Source of the DNA: Zooshikella harenae
GTDB taxonomy: Bacteria > Pseudomonadota > Gammaproteobacteria > Pseudomonadales > Zooshikellaceae
Reading direction: 5' to 3'
NCBI RefSeq assembly: GCF_018837975.1
Contig: NZ_JAGSOY010000015.1
Span: 27,185 to 91,184 of the forward strand
DNA length: 64,000 bases
Part shown: positions 1-8,891 of the stretch, piece by piece
Numbering within the stretch: the first letter of the stretch is position 1
How the letters are laid out: every line of letters starts with the position of its first letter
Notes under the pieces: model-generated
The model's database searches: none
What the model was told of the DNA's origin: nothing
Seen by the model: only the letters and a program-made list of their open reading frames with translations
Position numbers and translations under genes: made by a program

Positions 1-2
1 AG

Positions 3-41
3 TTGCGAGCATTGGTTGAAAACGAAACGACGCCTGTGTGA
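3..41 (+). CDS. Possible 3' end of an upstream CDS, partial
   Basis: Frame 3 is open from the first bases and stops at a TGA at 39-41, giving the tail LRALVENETTPV. The next gene starts at 149. In related siderophore loci entC or entE often precedes entB, and the tail would suit an adenylate-forming ligase, but twelve residues cannot identify a family. Frame 1 is also open across this stretch, so the assignment is weak. Confidence 0.3.
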   Translation: MRALVENETTPV

Positions 42-110
42 TCGAAATAAAGTCTATTCTCTGTTTTTACAGATTATTTATTTTCTTTTTTTAGTGAAAA
101 ATTATTTATA

Positions 111-123
111 CCTCATAATGAGG
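111..123. promoter_or_regulatory. Odd-length palindrome upstream of entB, candidate operator
   Basis: CCTCATAATGAGG is a perfect 6+1+6 palindrome lying 25 bp before the entB start and flanked by TATA on the left and GGTATA on the right. Siderophore operons are normally iron-controlled by Fur. This palindrome resembles a Fur box only in being an AT-centred inverted repeat, so the regulator is inferred. Confidence 0.4.
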
Positions 124-148
124 GGTATAGCGTTGGAGGCTGGCTATT

Positions 149-1150
149 GTGACTATTCCACGAATTAATAGTTATGAAATTCCATCACAAGACTGTTTTA
201 ATGCAAATAAAGTGAAATGGTCTGTTGACCCAAAGCGTGCAGTGTTGCTTGTACACGATATGCAGCAATATTTTCTCGATTTTTATGGTGAAAACTCATC
301 ATTGATTGCCACGGTGATTGAGCATGTTCAACATATTAAACAACAATTAAAAGCACTGGGAGTGCCGGTCTACTATTCAGCACAACCCGGTAACCAAACA
401 CCACAACAGCGTGCTTTATTGCAGGATTTTTGGGGTAAAGGTTTAGCGGATGATCCAAATCAAACAGCGATTATTAGCGAGCTAGCGCCAGAGGTTGATG
501 ATCAAATTCTAACAAAATGGCGGTACAGTGCATTTCAGCGAACTGATTTACTGCAACAAATGCGTGATCAAGAGCGGGATCAACTTATTATCTGTGGTGT
601 ATATGCTCATATTGGTTGTCAATTAACAGCCGCAGATGCCTTTATGAATGATATTCAGGCATTTTTTGTGACAGATGCTATCGCAGATTTTTCTTATGAT
701 GAACATCTTAATGCTGTTAATTATGTTGCGCAGCGTTGTGGTTACACTCTATCCACGGCTTCTTTGCTGGATAGTTTAGTTGAAAATAATATTGATCATA
801 CGACAGATGATGCGCATAATGCGCGATTACATAACGTAAGTACTTCAGTATACAGCGTCCAGCAAGAAAATATTGAAAGCAAAAGTGCAAAAATAATTCA
901 GCAAAAAACACCTGTAAAAACAATGGATAATTGGCAACAGCAAGTTGCTAAATGGTTAGACGTTGAGCTGGATGAGCTGGCACCTGACGATAATTTAATT
1001 GAATTGGGCTTGGACTCCATACGGGTAATGAGTTTGTTAGAACAGTGGCAACAACAAGGCGTAAAAACCACGTTACTTGATCTTGCAGAAAACCCTACCT
1101 TGTCTGGTTGGGAGCAGTTAGTTACAGCTTCACAAGCAGTATCTGTGTGA
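149..1150 (+). CDS. entB: Isochorismatase / aryl carrier protein (EntB-like)
   Basis: This bifunctional enzyme hydrolyses isochorismate to 2,3-dihydro-2,3-dihydroxybenzoate and carries the activated aryl acid on its C-terminal carrier domain. Residues about 20-215 are an isochorismatase domain, with LLVHDMQQYF holding the catalytic Asp37. About 255-330 is the aryl carrier domain, with the phosphopantetheine Ser290 in ELGLDSIRVM. At 333 residues it is longer than E. coli EntB (about 285), mostly through the interdomain linker. I chose the GTG start because GGAGG lies 9 bp upstream. The stop abuts the NRPS gene, whose SD overlaps it, so the two are probably cotranscribed. VibB and DhbB are equivalent proteins; the partner synthetase points to the EntB type. 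Confidence 0.93.
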   Translation: MTIPRINSYEIPSQDCFNANKVKWSVDPKRAVLLVHDMQQYFLDFYGENSSLIATVIEHVQHIKQQLKALGVPVYYSAQPGNQTPQQRALLQDFWGKGLADDPNQTAIISELAPEVDDQILTKWRYSAFQRTDLLQQMRDQERDQLIICGVYAHIGCQLTAADAFMNDIQAFFVTDAIADFSYDEHLNAVNYVAQRCGYTLSTASLLDSLVENNIDHTTDDAHNARLHNVSTSVYSVQQENIESKSAKIIQQKTPVKTMDNWQQQVAKWLDVELDELAPDDNLIELGLDSIRVMSLLEQWQQQGVKTTLLDLAENPTLSGWEQLVTASQAVSV

Positions 1151-1158
1151 GGTAAAAG

Positions 1159-4100
1159 ATGAAGTCGACAGAAGCAGCAACAGTATTGCCCAACACCAAT
1201 ACACTACAAAAGACGGAGGAGGATTGGCAGCCTCTTACCCGAGCACAGGCTGGGATTTGGTATGCCCAACAACGGTTTCCGCAAAGTGTTGTATACAATA
1301 CTGGGGAGTACCTTGATATTCGAGGGCAATTGAATCTGGACTTTTTTCAGCAGGCGATCAAGCAAGCTGTGATGGAAGCCGATTCGCTTCATTGTCGATT
1401 TCAGTTAGTTGATGGTGAACTGCAACAAGAGATTGATCCTTGTCGACCGATTGAGGTGGCGATTATTGATTGTAGCTGTGCTGCAGATCCTGTGGCTGAT
1501 GCGTTACAGTGGATGCAAAATGATGTATCAAGGCCCATGGATTTACAGCAAGGACCGTTGGTTCGCCAGGCTATTATCAAGGTATTTCCAGATCGCAATT
1601 TTTGGTATCAAGGCATCCACCATATTGCTATAGACGGTTATGGTTTTTCGCTTTTGATTGCCCGTGTTGCGGAAATCTACCGTGCCTTAGTTACCTCATC
1701 TGCTGTTAAACCTTGCACGTTTCAGCCGCTTTCTACATTGTTAAAGGAAGATCAGGATTACTGGCAGTCGGCAAAGTGCCAGCAGGATAAACACTACTGG
1801 TTACAACAGTTTGCGACCTTGCCAGAGCCAAGCTCGCTGAGTGTACGTCGTTATTCCGCAGCTGCACAGTCTCAAGCACTTCGCCAGCAGGTCACCCTGA
1901 ACGATGAGCTAGTCACACACTTAAAAGCGATCAGCCAGCAAGCTGATATAAATTGGCAGTTTATGTTTTACGCTGCAGTGGCCGGTTTTCAGCAGCGTAT
2001 GACGCATACCGAAGAGTTAGTACTTGGTGTGCCGATGATGGGGCGTTTTGGCTCAGTGAGTTTAAGAACCCCCACGATGCAGGTAAATGTTATCCCTTTA
2101 CGCATCTCATTAACGGCTGAAACCTCACTTAGTGAGCTGATGAACACAGTGGCTAAACAGTTTATGGGGGCAAGTCGTCATCAACGCTATCGATTTGAAG
2201 CGATTCAGCATGATCTTGGTTTAATTCAACAGGGACGCCCACTGTTTAATACATTAGTTAATGTGTTGCCTTTTGATGGGGATAGTGACTTTTTAGGCGA
2301 TGCAGCGACACTACATAACCTGGCAGCGGGTCCTGTAGATGATTTATCGATCTATTTATTTGTCCGGGATGGACACTTTCAGCTGGTCTTAGAAGGCAAT
2401 CCTAGTTGTTACAGTGACGCTGACCTGGCATTGCTTTTGAGGCGATTTCAGCGATTTCTGCAAAATTGGTGTCGAGCTGATCTTTCTCAGCCATTGGCCA
2501 GCCTGGGTATGCTGTTACCAGGGGAGTTTGATCTACTGATTAATGGCTTTAACCAGACAGCACATAAGGTTCCAGAAACAACACTAACCACCTTGTTACA
2601 GGCACAGGCAAGTGCTTCGCCAAGTAATACGGCTGTCGTCTTTGAAAATCAAACGCTGAGCTACCAAGCACTGTCGGTACGAGCTAATCAACTGGCCCAT
2701 TATCTTATCCAACAAGGGGTAGGGCCAGGTAAGTTTGTGGGGCTAGCGATTCCCAGGAGTCTGGAGCTGATTGTGGCCCAACAAGCCATCATCCGGGCAG
2801 GGGGTGCTTATTTACCAATAGACCCAGATTACCCTGCTGATCGTATCAGCTATATGCAGGACCATGCACAGCCTGTGTTAATCCTGACCTGTCAATTGCT
2901 TGCTGGACTATTTGGTTTTCCTTGTATTTATGTTGATGATTTATTGCATGAGGGGGTAAACAATCCCTGGCGTTCACTTCCAAGTCACTGGCCCCTGGTA
3001 AGTGAAATGTTACAGCCATTGCAAGCAACTGATCCCGCCTATGTTATTTATACCTCAGGTTCGACAGGTAAACCTAAAGGTGTAGTCGTTTCACATCGTG
3101 CCATTGTTAACCGGTTGTTATGGATGCAAGGTCAGTATTTGATTGGCTCAGGTACGCAGGTTTTACAGAAAACACCGTCCAGTTTTGATGTCTCGGTATG
3201 GGAGTTCTTTTGGCCGTTAATGACCGGAGCAACCTTAGTCGTCGCATCGCCAGATCTGCACAAAGATCCGCAGGGTTTAGCGTTGCTGATTCAGCAGCAA
3301 GCCATTCACGTGATGCACTTTGTGCCTTCTATGCTGCAAGCCTTTGTAGACTGTCCTGAAGCACAAAAATGTACGAGTTTGCAAAAGGTCATGTGTAGTG
3401 GTGAAGCGTTGCCACATGAAGCGATTGCTCAGTTTTACCAATGCTTACCACAAGCAACTTTATATAACCTCTATGGACCAACGGAAGCGGCGGTGGATGT
3501 GACCTATTGGGACTGTCCTCAACAGCAACATTCTTCAGCGGTGCCTATTGGTAAGCCTATCTGGAATACTCGGTTGTATGTTTTAGATCGACAGCTACAA
3601 CCCACGCCTATTGGCGTTAAAGGTGAGTTGTATATTGCTGGTCGTAATCTGGCTGAAGGCTACTTGAATCAACGAGAGTTGACGGCTGAGCGCTTTGTAC
3701 CTGACCCCTTCGTAGAGAATGGCGAGCGGATGTATCGTACAGGTGATTTAGCGAGCTGGAATCCACAAGGTGAGCTGGAATATTTTGGTCGGATGGATCA
3801 ACAGGTTAAGTTAAGAGGATTACGGATTGAATTGGGTGAAATTGAGGCAGTGATGGCTCAACACCCACTGGTGGCTCAGGCTGCTGTTGTAATCAAATAT
3901 TCACCCAGTAATGAGCCTATGTTAGTGGGGTATGTTGTGCCAACCTTATCAGTTGAGACTGATCTGGGTGAGCTGATTGCAAGCATTCGTAATCAATTAA
4001 TCAATCAGGTACCAGAGTATATGGTACCTCCCATCATTAGCAGCCTTTCGGCACTGCCACTATCACCCAGTGGCAAACTTGATCGCAAGCAGTTACCTGA

Positions 4101-5172
4101 TCCTGAGTTTAGTGTGCAGGCACTAAAGGATGCACCTGCATCTTTCAAAGAACAACAACTCGTAACTGTCATGGCTGAGGTATTAGGGGTATCAACGGTT
4201 GGACCTCAGGATAACTTTTTTGCGCTTGGTGGGAACTCACTCTCGGTGGTGAAGTTAATCAATCGTCTACAACAGGTGTTGGGTATTAATATTCCATTGG
4301 GCACAGTGTTTGCCAAGCCTACGGCGAAAGGATTGCTTTCTGCACTGGCTGACAACAAACCACTGAATGATGGTTTGGAAATGCTGTTGCCATTGCGGAT
4401 GCAAGGCCCGGAACGACCATTATTTGCTATTCATCCAGCGGGTGGTTTGTGCTGGTGTTATAGCGGGCTGTTACCCCATCTACCAGCAGATACTCCTATG
4501 TATGGGTTACAAGCACCGCTATTGTCAGCGACAGAGGGTCATCAGCATGAGCGCTCTTTAGCTGCGATGGCCAGTGATTATCTGAGCATGATTAAAAAAA
4601 TACAGCCTGAAGGCCCGTATCAGCTGATAGGCTGGTCTTTTGGTGGCATGCTGGCCCATGAGTTGGCTACTCAGTTACAGCAGCAAGGGAAAGAGGTGGC
4701 GCTACTGGCTTTAGTCGATGCCTATCCCTCAGACCAATGGCGTGATATGCCTGCAGTGGGTGAACAGGAAGCACTGCAAGCGCTGTTACGTATAGCAGGC
4801 TATGAGCCAGAAACAGGATTTCCTGATGACTTAACTCCCACGCAAACCAGAACGCTATTAAAACAGCAGGGTAGTGCGCTGGCGAGTTTATCGGAAACAA
4901 CCTGGCAGGCTATTACCCAGGTAGTGATTGAAAACAGTTATCTGGTACGAAGTTCAAACCACCCTGTTTTTAAAGGCGACATAGTCTTTTTTCAGGCAAC
5001 AGGACCTCGTCCAGAAATTAATGTGGATTACAGTGGCTGGCAACCTTATGTGACAGGACAGCTTTACTGTCATGATATTCCTTGTACCCATGGCATGATG
5101 TTGCAGCCACCTATGGTTGATCTGATAGGGAAGACGCTAAAAAAATGCTTACAGGGGAGTGATGCGGTATGA
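1159..5172 (+). CDS. entF: Single-module NRPS, C-A-PCP-TE (EntF-like, serine-activating)
   Basis: This synthetase should condense an aryl acid with an amino acid and cyclise the product. The order matches EntF. A condensation domain has H154, H155 and D159 in HHIAIDG. The adenylation domain (about 470-990) has YTSGSTGKPKG, YRTGDLASW and LSPSGKLDRK. The carrier domain has Ser1027 in LGGNSLSV. The thioesterase has Ser1160 in GWSFGGM and His1311. Around the substrate pocket, FDVSVWEF, HFVPSM, MCSGEAL and GPTEAAVDV read close to the EntF serine code, with M where EntF has F. Length (1337) is close to EntF (about 1293). Serine plus dihydroxybenzoate implies a trilactone of the enterobactin kind. 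The last bases overlap the next gene (ATGA), a sign of translational coupling. Confidence 0.93.
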   Translation: MKSTEAATVLPNTNTLQKTEEDWQPLTRAQAGIWYAQQRFPQSVVYNTGEYLDIRGQLNLDFFQQAIKQAVMEADSLHCRFQLVDGELQQEIDPCRPIEVAIIDCSCAADPVADALQWMQNDVSRPMDLQQGPLVRQAIIKVFPDRNFWYQGIHHIAIDGYGFSLLIARVAEIYRALVTSSAVKPCTFQPLSTLLKEDQDYWQSAKCQQDKHYWLQQFATLPEPSSLSVRRYSAAAQSQALRQQVTLNDELVTHLKAISQQADINWQFMFYAAVAGFQQRMTHTEELVLGVPMMGRFGSVSLRTPTMQVNVIPLRISLTAETSLSELMNTVAKQFMGASRHQRYRFEAIQHDLGLIQQGRPLFNTLVNVLPFDGDSDFLGDAATLHNLAAGPVDDLSIYLFVRDGHFQLVLEGNPSCYSDADLALLLRRFQRFLQNWCRADLSQPLASLGMLLPGEFDLLINGFNQTAHKVPETTLTTLLQAQASASPSNTAVVFENQTLSYQALSVRANQLAHYLIQQGVGPGKFVGLAIPRSLELIVAQQAIIRAGGAYLPIDPDYPADRISYMQDHAQPVLILTCQLLAGLFGFPCIYVDDLLHEGVNNPWRSLPSHWPLVSEMLQPLQATDPAYVIYTSGSTGKPKGVVVSHRAIVNRLLWMQGQYLIGSGTQVLQKTPSSFDVSVWEFFWPLMTGATLVVASPDLHKDPQGLALLIQQQAIHVMHFVPSMLQAFVDCPEAQKCTSLQKVMCSGEALPHEAIAQFYQCLPQATLYNLYGPTEAAVDVTYWDCPQQQHSSAVPIGKPIWNTRLYVLDRQLQPTPIGVKGELYIAGRNLAEGYLNQRELTAERFVPDPFVENGERMYRTGDLASWNPQGELEYFGRMDQQVKLRGLRIELGEIEAVMAQHPLVAQAAVVIKYSPSNEPMLVGYVVPTLSVETDLGELIASIRNQLINQVPEYMVPPIISSLSALPLSPSGKLDRKQLPDPEFSVQALKDAPASFKEQQLVTVMAEVLGVSTVGPQDNFFALGGNSLSVVKLINRLQQVLGINIPLGTVFAKPTAKGLLSALADNKPLNDGLEMLLPLRMQGPERPLFAIHPAGGLCWCYSGLLPHLPADTPMYGLQAPLLSATEGHQHERSLAAMASDYLSMIKKIQPEGPYQLIGWSFGGMLAHELATQLQQQGKEVALLALVDAYPSDQWRDMPAVGEQEALQALLRIAGYEPETGFPDDLTPTQTRTLLKQQGSALASLSETTWQAITQVVIENSYLVRSSNHPVFKGDIVFFQATGPRPEINVDYSGWQPYVTGQLYCHDIPCTHGMMLQPPMVDLIGKTLKKCLQGSDAV

Positions 5173-6638
5173 GCGTGTTTGACTTACCGATGGCCCACTA
5201 TCAGGTCGTGGAAAATCAGCAGGGGGATTTGGCTATTTGGCCTGTAACCCTAGTGTTACCCCAAGGTTGGCAGGTACGCTTTAGTTCTGATAGCACAGTT
5301 GCCTTATCCCAAATACCACTCACTGGGGCTTCAAATGATGCCCAAAATGACGCTGGACACATGCTTAGTCTGAAAGGGCAGGATGCTGTTATCAGTCAAG
5401 ACACTCGAACAACCCATAAAGCATGTTGTATGAAGTTTATTGCTGAGCAAGGTTCAAGTGAGAGCAACTCGTCTACAAGAAATGTGGTGCTCAATAACCC
5501 TCAGGTGAATCTTTCTTCTTCTGACAAAAATCTGGAGGTGACCCCGTTGTCATCCCTTCAACCGGCAGCACAGGGTATAACCGCGCTGTTTGATCGTTAT
5601 GATTTGGTTGGGTTGTCTGAGATGCACTGGCATTCTGATGTGATTGCTGCGTTTATCGACCTGTTACGTGCAGATGAGCTTGCCGCTATCGTCGATGACA
5701 TTGTGGTGGAGTTTGGTAATGCAGCCTATCAGTCTGTGGTTGATGATTATGTGGCAGGCGCGGCAGTAACAGATGCTGAATTAGCACAAGCCTGGCGAAA
5801 CTCCCTGAACTTTGTGGTGTGGCAGCCTACAGGTTATCAGCAGCTATTTAAAACGGTACGTCAACTTAACCAGCAGCGACCCAAAAATCAGCAACTTCGT
5901 ATTGTCCTAGCAGAACCAGCGTTTGATTGGAGACAAATTAAACATGCTGATGATTGGCGTGTGCGCCAAACTCAGCGGGATCAGGGTTATTACCAGCGAA
6001 TTAAGTCTGAAGTGCTGCAAAAAGGCCGTAAAGGTTTGTTGATTTTTGGCGGTTACCACCTTACGCGACAGCCCGTGGTGCGTCATCGAACTAGACAAGA
6101 AGCTGCTGTTAGCGCCCAGAAAACTAAAGTCTTACTGGGTGAGGAGGATATTTCCACACTGGGCGCGTTATTGGCAGAACACCAACCAGGGCGTAGCTAT
6201 ATGCTGTGGACTACCGATATCACACAGTTTGATGCACAAAAACGCTTGCTAGGCACTCTCGAAAATACGGAGAATTCATTCCCTGTATGGCCGCAAGTTA
6301 TCAGGGCAGAGCAAGGCTGGTTGGGGGCGATGCCTTTTGCGGCCATCAGCGGTGGGCATCAACAGCAAGCAGTGGCTAACAAGGGACAGGCTCCTCAAGT
6401 AAAGCAAATGGTAGAAGGAGTGCTGTTTCTTTCAGGCTTGCAGCGCGAGGTTAAATTGCCTGATAGCGTTCTGGCTGATAAGGCTTGGCTAAAAACGATG
6501 TGGCAGCGTACCGAGCAGTTACCTAAAGGGTTTCGTCAGCGTTTGCAGTCGTTATTGCCTGAAGCAGCCGTGACTGAAACCTTACAAGATGAAGCCCGTA
6601 GTAGAGCCTCAGATAAGCCCTTAAAAAAATCAAAATGA
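5169..6638 (+). CDS. MbtH-like domain fused to an EreA/ChaN (Tiki)-like hydrolase domain
   Basis: The first ~49 residues look like an MbtH/YbdZ protein: FDLP, Y11, N16, IWP (W24, P25), LPQGW (P31, G33, W34). The usual C-terminal WTD-RP part is missing. A low-complexity linker follows to about residue 135. The rest resembles the erythromycin-esterase/ChaN superfamily, with GLSEMHWH (E151, H153, H155), DIVVEFGN (E181) and GGYHLTR (H297). There is no signal peptide, so it should be cytoplasmic. MbtH proteins assist NRPS adenylation domains; EreA opens a macrolactone ring. In E. coli the fes esterase and ybdZ lie directly upstream of entF. Here one protein next to entF carries both kinds of part, so I infer a trilactone esterase replacing Fes. 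Function is unproven. It overlaps both neighbours by 4 bp. Confidence 0.75.
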   Translation: MSVFDLPMAHYQVVENQQGDLAIWPVTLVLPQGWQVRFSSDSTVALSQIPLTGASNDAQNDAGHMLSLKGQDAVISQDTRTTHKACCMKFIAEQGSSESNSSTRNVVLNNPQVNLSSSDKNLEVTPLSSLQPAAQGITALFDRYDLVGLSEMHWHSDVIAAFIDLLRADELAAIVDDIVVEFGNAAYQSVVDDYVAGAAVTDAELAQAWRNSLNFVVWQPTGYQQLFKTVRQLNQQRPKNQQLRIVLAEPAFDWRQIKHADDWRVRQTQRDQGYYQRIKSEVLQKGRKGLLIFGGYHLTRQPVVRHRTRQEAAVSAQKTKVLLGEEDISTLGALLAEHQPGRSYMLWTTDITQFDAQKRLLGTLENTENSFPVWPQVIRAEQGWLGAMPFAAISGGHQQQAVANKGQAPQVKQMVEGVLFLSGLQREVKLPDSVLADKAWLKTMWQRTEQLPKGFRQRLQSLLPEAAVTETLQDEARSRASDKPLKKSK

Positions 6639-7729
6639 ACCTGATGATGAGAGATGTGATGCAAGGGGTATGTTTTCAACAAAGCGATAAATCAATGGGG
6701 GGGAGTCGTAGAGGCAACCCATTGCCAACCGTCTTCCATACAGTAATAACACTGTGCTGGCTTTTCATTGGATTGGTCTTGGCAGGTTGCCAACAAGAAG
6801 AGTCAGCATCATCTACGGTGACCCAATCAAGCTCACAACAAACAGCTGAACATCAACCTAGTAATGAACAGATATGGTACACATTCACGGATGTCACAGG
6901 TTATGAGGTGACATTAGCAGATGCGCCTCAGCGGCTGGTGGTACTCAGTGAGATGGACCTGGATATGCTACTGGCATTGGGCATCAGTCCTGTTGGTACC
7001 ACCGCGGGCCGTGGTCAACCAGGAATCCCACGTTATTTGGCTGACAATGAACAGCTACACGATATCCGTATGGTTGGACGCTTAGGTCAACCCAGTTTGG
7101 ATATGTTGGTTGAGCTGCAGCCTGATCTTATTTTAGTGGGGGGATTAAATAACCCTCAGCTATTAAAACAATTAAGAAAAGTCGCGCCTACTGCCGTGAG
7201 TTATCAATCTACGGAAGACTGGCAGACAGCATTACAGCGTGTAGCTGGATGGCTAAAAAAAGAGTCTTCTGCAGAGCAGTTTATTCAGTACTACCAACAG
7301 CAGGTGCAGTCTATACGGCAGCAACTAGGGGATCAGCAACAGGCAACGGTCAGTGTTGTACGTTGGAATCCCCAAGGACCAGGTTATATGTTGCAGGATG
7401 CCTTTGTCAGTCAGGTATTGGCTGATCTTCAATTACAGCGCCCTGAGGCACAACATCAGCCTGGACCAGGGCATTCACCACCACTGAGCTTGGAAGCGCT
7501 GTCATTAATCGATGGCGACTGGCTTTTTGTCGGCACACTGACAGTATCTGGAAAAGCGGTACATGCTCTGCAAGCGATGCAGCAAATGCCTGTTTATCAG
7601 TCATTAAAGGCAGTACGAAATAAGCAAGTAGTCAATGTGGACGGTTCACTATGGACCAGTGTGGGGGGACCATTAGCGGCACTGGCTGTACTCAAAGATG
7701 TGGCGGATAGTATGACAGCAGGGTCATAA
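6635..7729 (+). CDS. fepB: Ferric-siderophore ABC transporter substrate-binding lipoprotein (FepB-like)
   Basis: This is a periplasmic cluster-A binding protein that passes the iron-siderophore to the inner-membrane transporter. A hydrophobic segment ends in the lipobox LVLAGC with Cys52, so it should be a lipoprotein. The periplasmic_binding_2 fold runs from about 95 to 360 (RLVVLSEMDLDMLLALG, LQPDLILVGG, a long connecting helix). The N-region before the lipobox is long; the start is kept because its ATG overlaps the previous stop as ATGA. A later ATG at 6695 is an alternative. It sits just before the permease pair, so it is very likely part of the same importer. Confidence 0.87.
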   Translation: MNLMMRDVMQGVCFQQSDKSMGGSRRGNPLPTVFHTVITLCWLFIGLVLAGCQQEESASSTVTQSSSQQTAEHQPSNEQIWYTFTDVTGYEVTLADAPQRLVVLSEMDLDMLLALGISPVGTTAGRGQPGIPRYLADNEQLHDIRMVGRLGQPSLDMLVELQPDLILVGGLNNPQLLKQLRKVAPTAVSYQSTEDWQTALQRVAGWLKKESSAEQFIQYYQQQVQSIRQQLGDQQQATVSVVRWNPQGPGYMLQDAFVSQVLADLQLQRPEAQHQPGPGHSPPLSLEALSLIDGDWLFVGTLTVSGKAVHALQAMQQMPVYQSLKAVRNKQVVNVDGSLWTSVGGPLAALAVLKDVADSMTAGS

Positions 7730-7739
7730 GGGTTCATCC

Positions 7740-8891
7740 ATGTCCACAGAAAAAGTAGTTGATTGCTCTCTGATGACACAGCGCTCAGGTTTCAGGCGCT
7801 GTTTTTTAGTAATGAAGTATCGTCTGGGTTTATCTAGACAAGGCCATCGCGCATGGGTAAACCGGCTGCTGTTGGTTTTTGTGTTAAATCTGTTGCTTGC
7901 CATTGCTTCCATGTTAGTGGGGGCAGGCTATATCAGTGTGCAGGATAGCATGGCATTGCTTTGGTCATGGGTGACAGCCCTTGGCAATGAACAGTCTCTG
8001 GTGAATGTTTCACCGACAGTCAGTGTGGTGATGGAGACGATTCGTTGGCCGCGAACACTGGCAGCTATGCTGGCTGGGGGTAGTTTAGGTTTAGCAGGTG
8101 CACTGATGCAGCGTATTACCCGCAACCCCATTGCCGAGCCAGGGCTACTAGGAATTAACGCAGGTGCTGCGCTGGGGGTGGTGGCGGCAATTGTCTTCTT
8201 TTCGGCAGAAGCCGGACTGTCCTATATGGTGGGTGCTTTAGTGGGGGCGCTAGCCGGTAATATGGTGATTGTAATTGCCAGCCATCGCGTTCAGACATCA
8301 TTATCGCCATTACGTTTGGTGTTAGTGGGAATTGCGGTTAATGCCACAGGGCAAGGGCTGACAGCCATGCTGCTACTCACAAAGCAAACTGTCTTTGATC
8401 AATTTCGTTTTTGGATTTTAGGCTCATTAGCGGGTATTGATTTGGCGCGGGTACTGGCCGTTTTACCCTTTACCGTCATAGGCATGACGGTAGCATTGTT
8501 ATTGGTAAGACCTCTGGCTGCTTTGCAACTGGGGGATGTTAGTGCGATGGCATTAGGTCATCACCCAAGTCGGATTCGACTGGGGTTATCAGTGGTCATC
8601 GCTTTGTTAGCTGGGAGTGCAGTGGCATTGACGGGTCCCATTGCTTTTTTAGGGCTATTAGCCCCCTTTTTAGCACGGTTGTTGGTGCGAGAATCTACCC
8701 AGGGCTTGCTGTTAATGGCCTTTGGCTTAGGCAGTGCCTTATTGCTGGCTATGGATATTCTTGGTCGTTGGGTCATGCAGCCTTTTGAAACACCGGTTGG
8801 CAGCATGTTGGTTGCAGTGGGTGCGCCATTATTGATCTGGTTGGTACGCAGTCAACGATTACAGCCCATGGGATCAGGAGGGGGTCGTTAA
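7740..8891 (+). CDS. fepD: FecCD-family iron-siderophore permease (FepD-like)
   Basis: This is an inner-membrane permease subunit of an iron-siderophore ABC importer. The sequence has about ten hydrophobic segments and FecCD hallmarks: IRWPRTLAAMLAGGSLGLAG near residue 97, GLLGINAGAALG after it, and GPIAFLGLLAPFLARLL in the C-terminal third. The N-terminus carries about 40 polar residues before the first membrane segment, so the true start could be a later Met such as the one at 7812. The stop overlaps the ATG of the second permease by one base. The pair should form the heterodimeric channel. Confidence 0.9.
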   Translation: MSTEKVVDCSLMTQRSGFRRCFLVMKYRLGLSRQGHRAWVNRLLLVFVLNLLLAIASMLVGAGYISVQDSMALLWSWVTALGNEQSLVNVSPTVSVVMETIRWPRTLAAMLAGGSLGLAGALMQRITRNPIAEPGLLGINAGAALGVVAAIVFFSAEAGLSYMVGALVGALAGNMVIVIASHRVQTSLSPLRLVLVGIAVNATGQGLTAMLLLTKQTVFDQFRFWILGSLAGIDLARVLAVLPFTVIGMTVALLLVRPLAALQLGDVSAMALGHHPSRIRLGLSVVIALLAGSAVALTGPIAFLGLLAPFLARLLVRESTQGLLLMAFGLGSALLLAMDILGRWVMQPFETPVGSMLVAVGAPLLIWLVRSQRLQPMGSGGGR

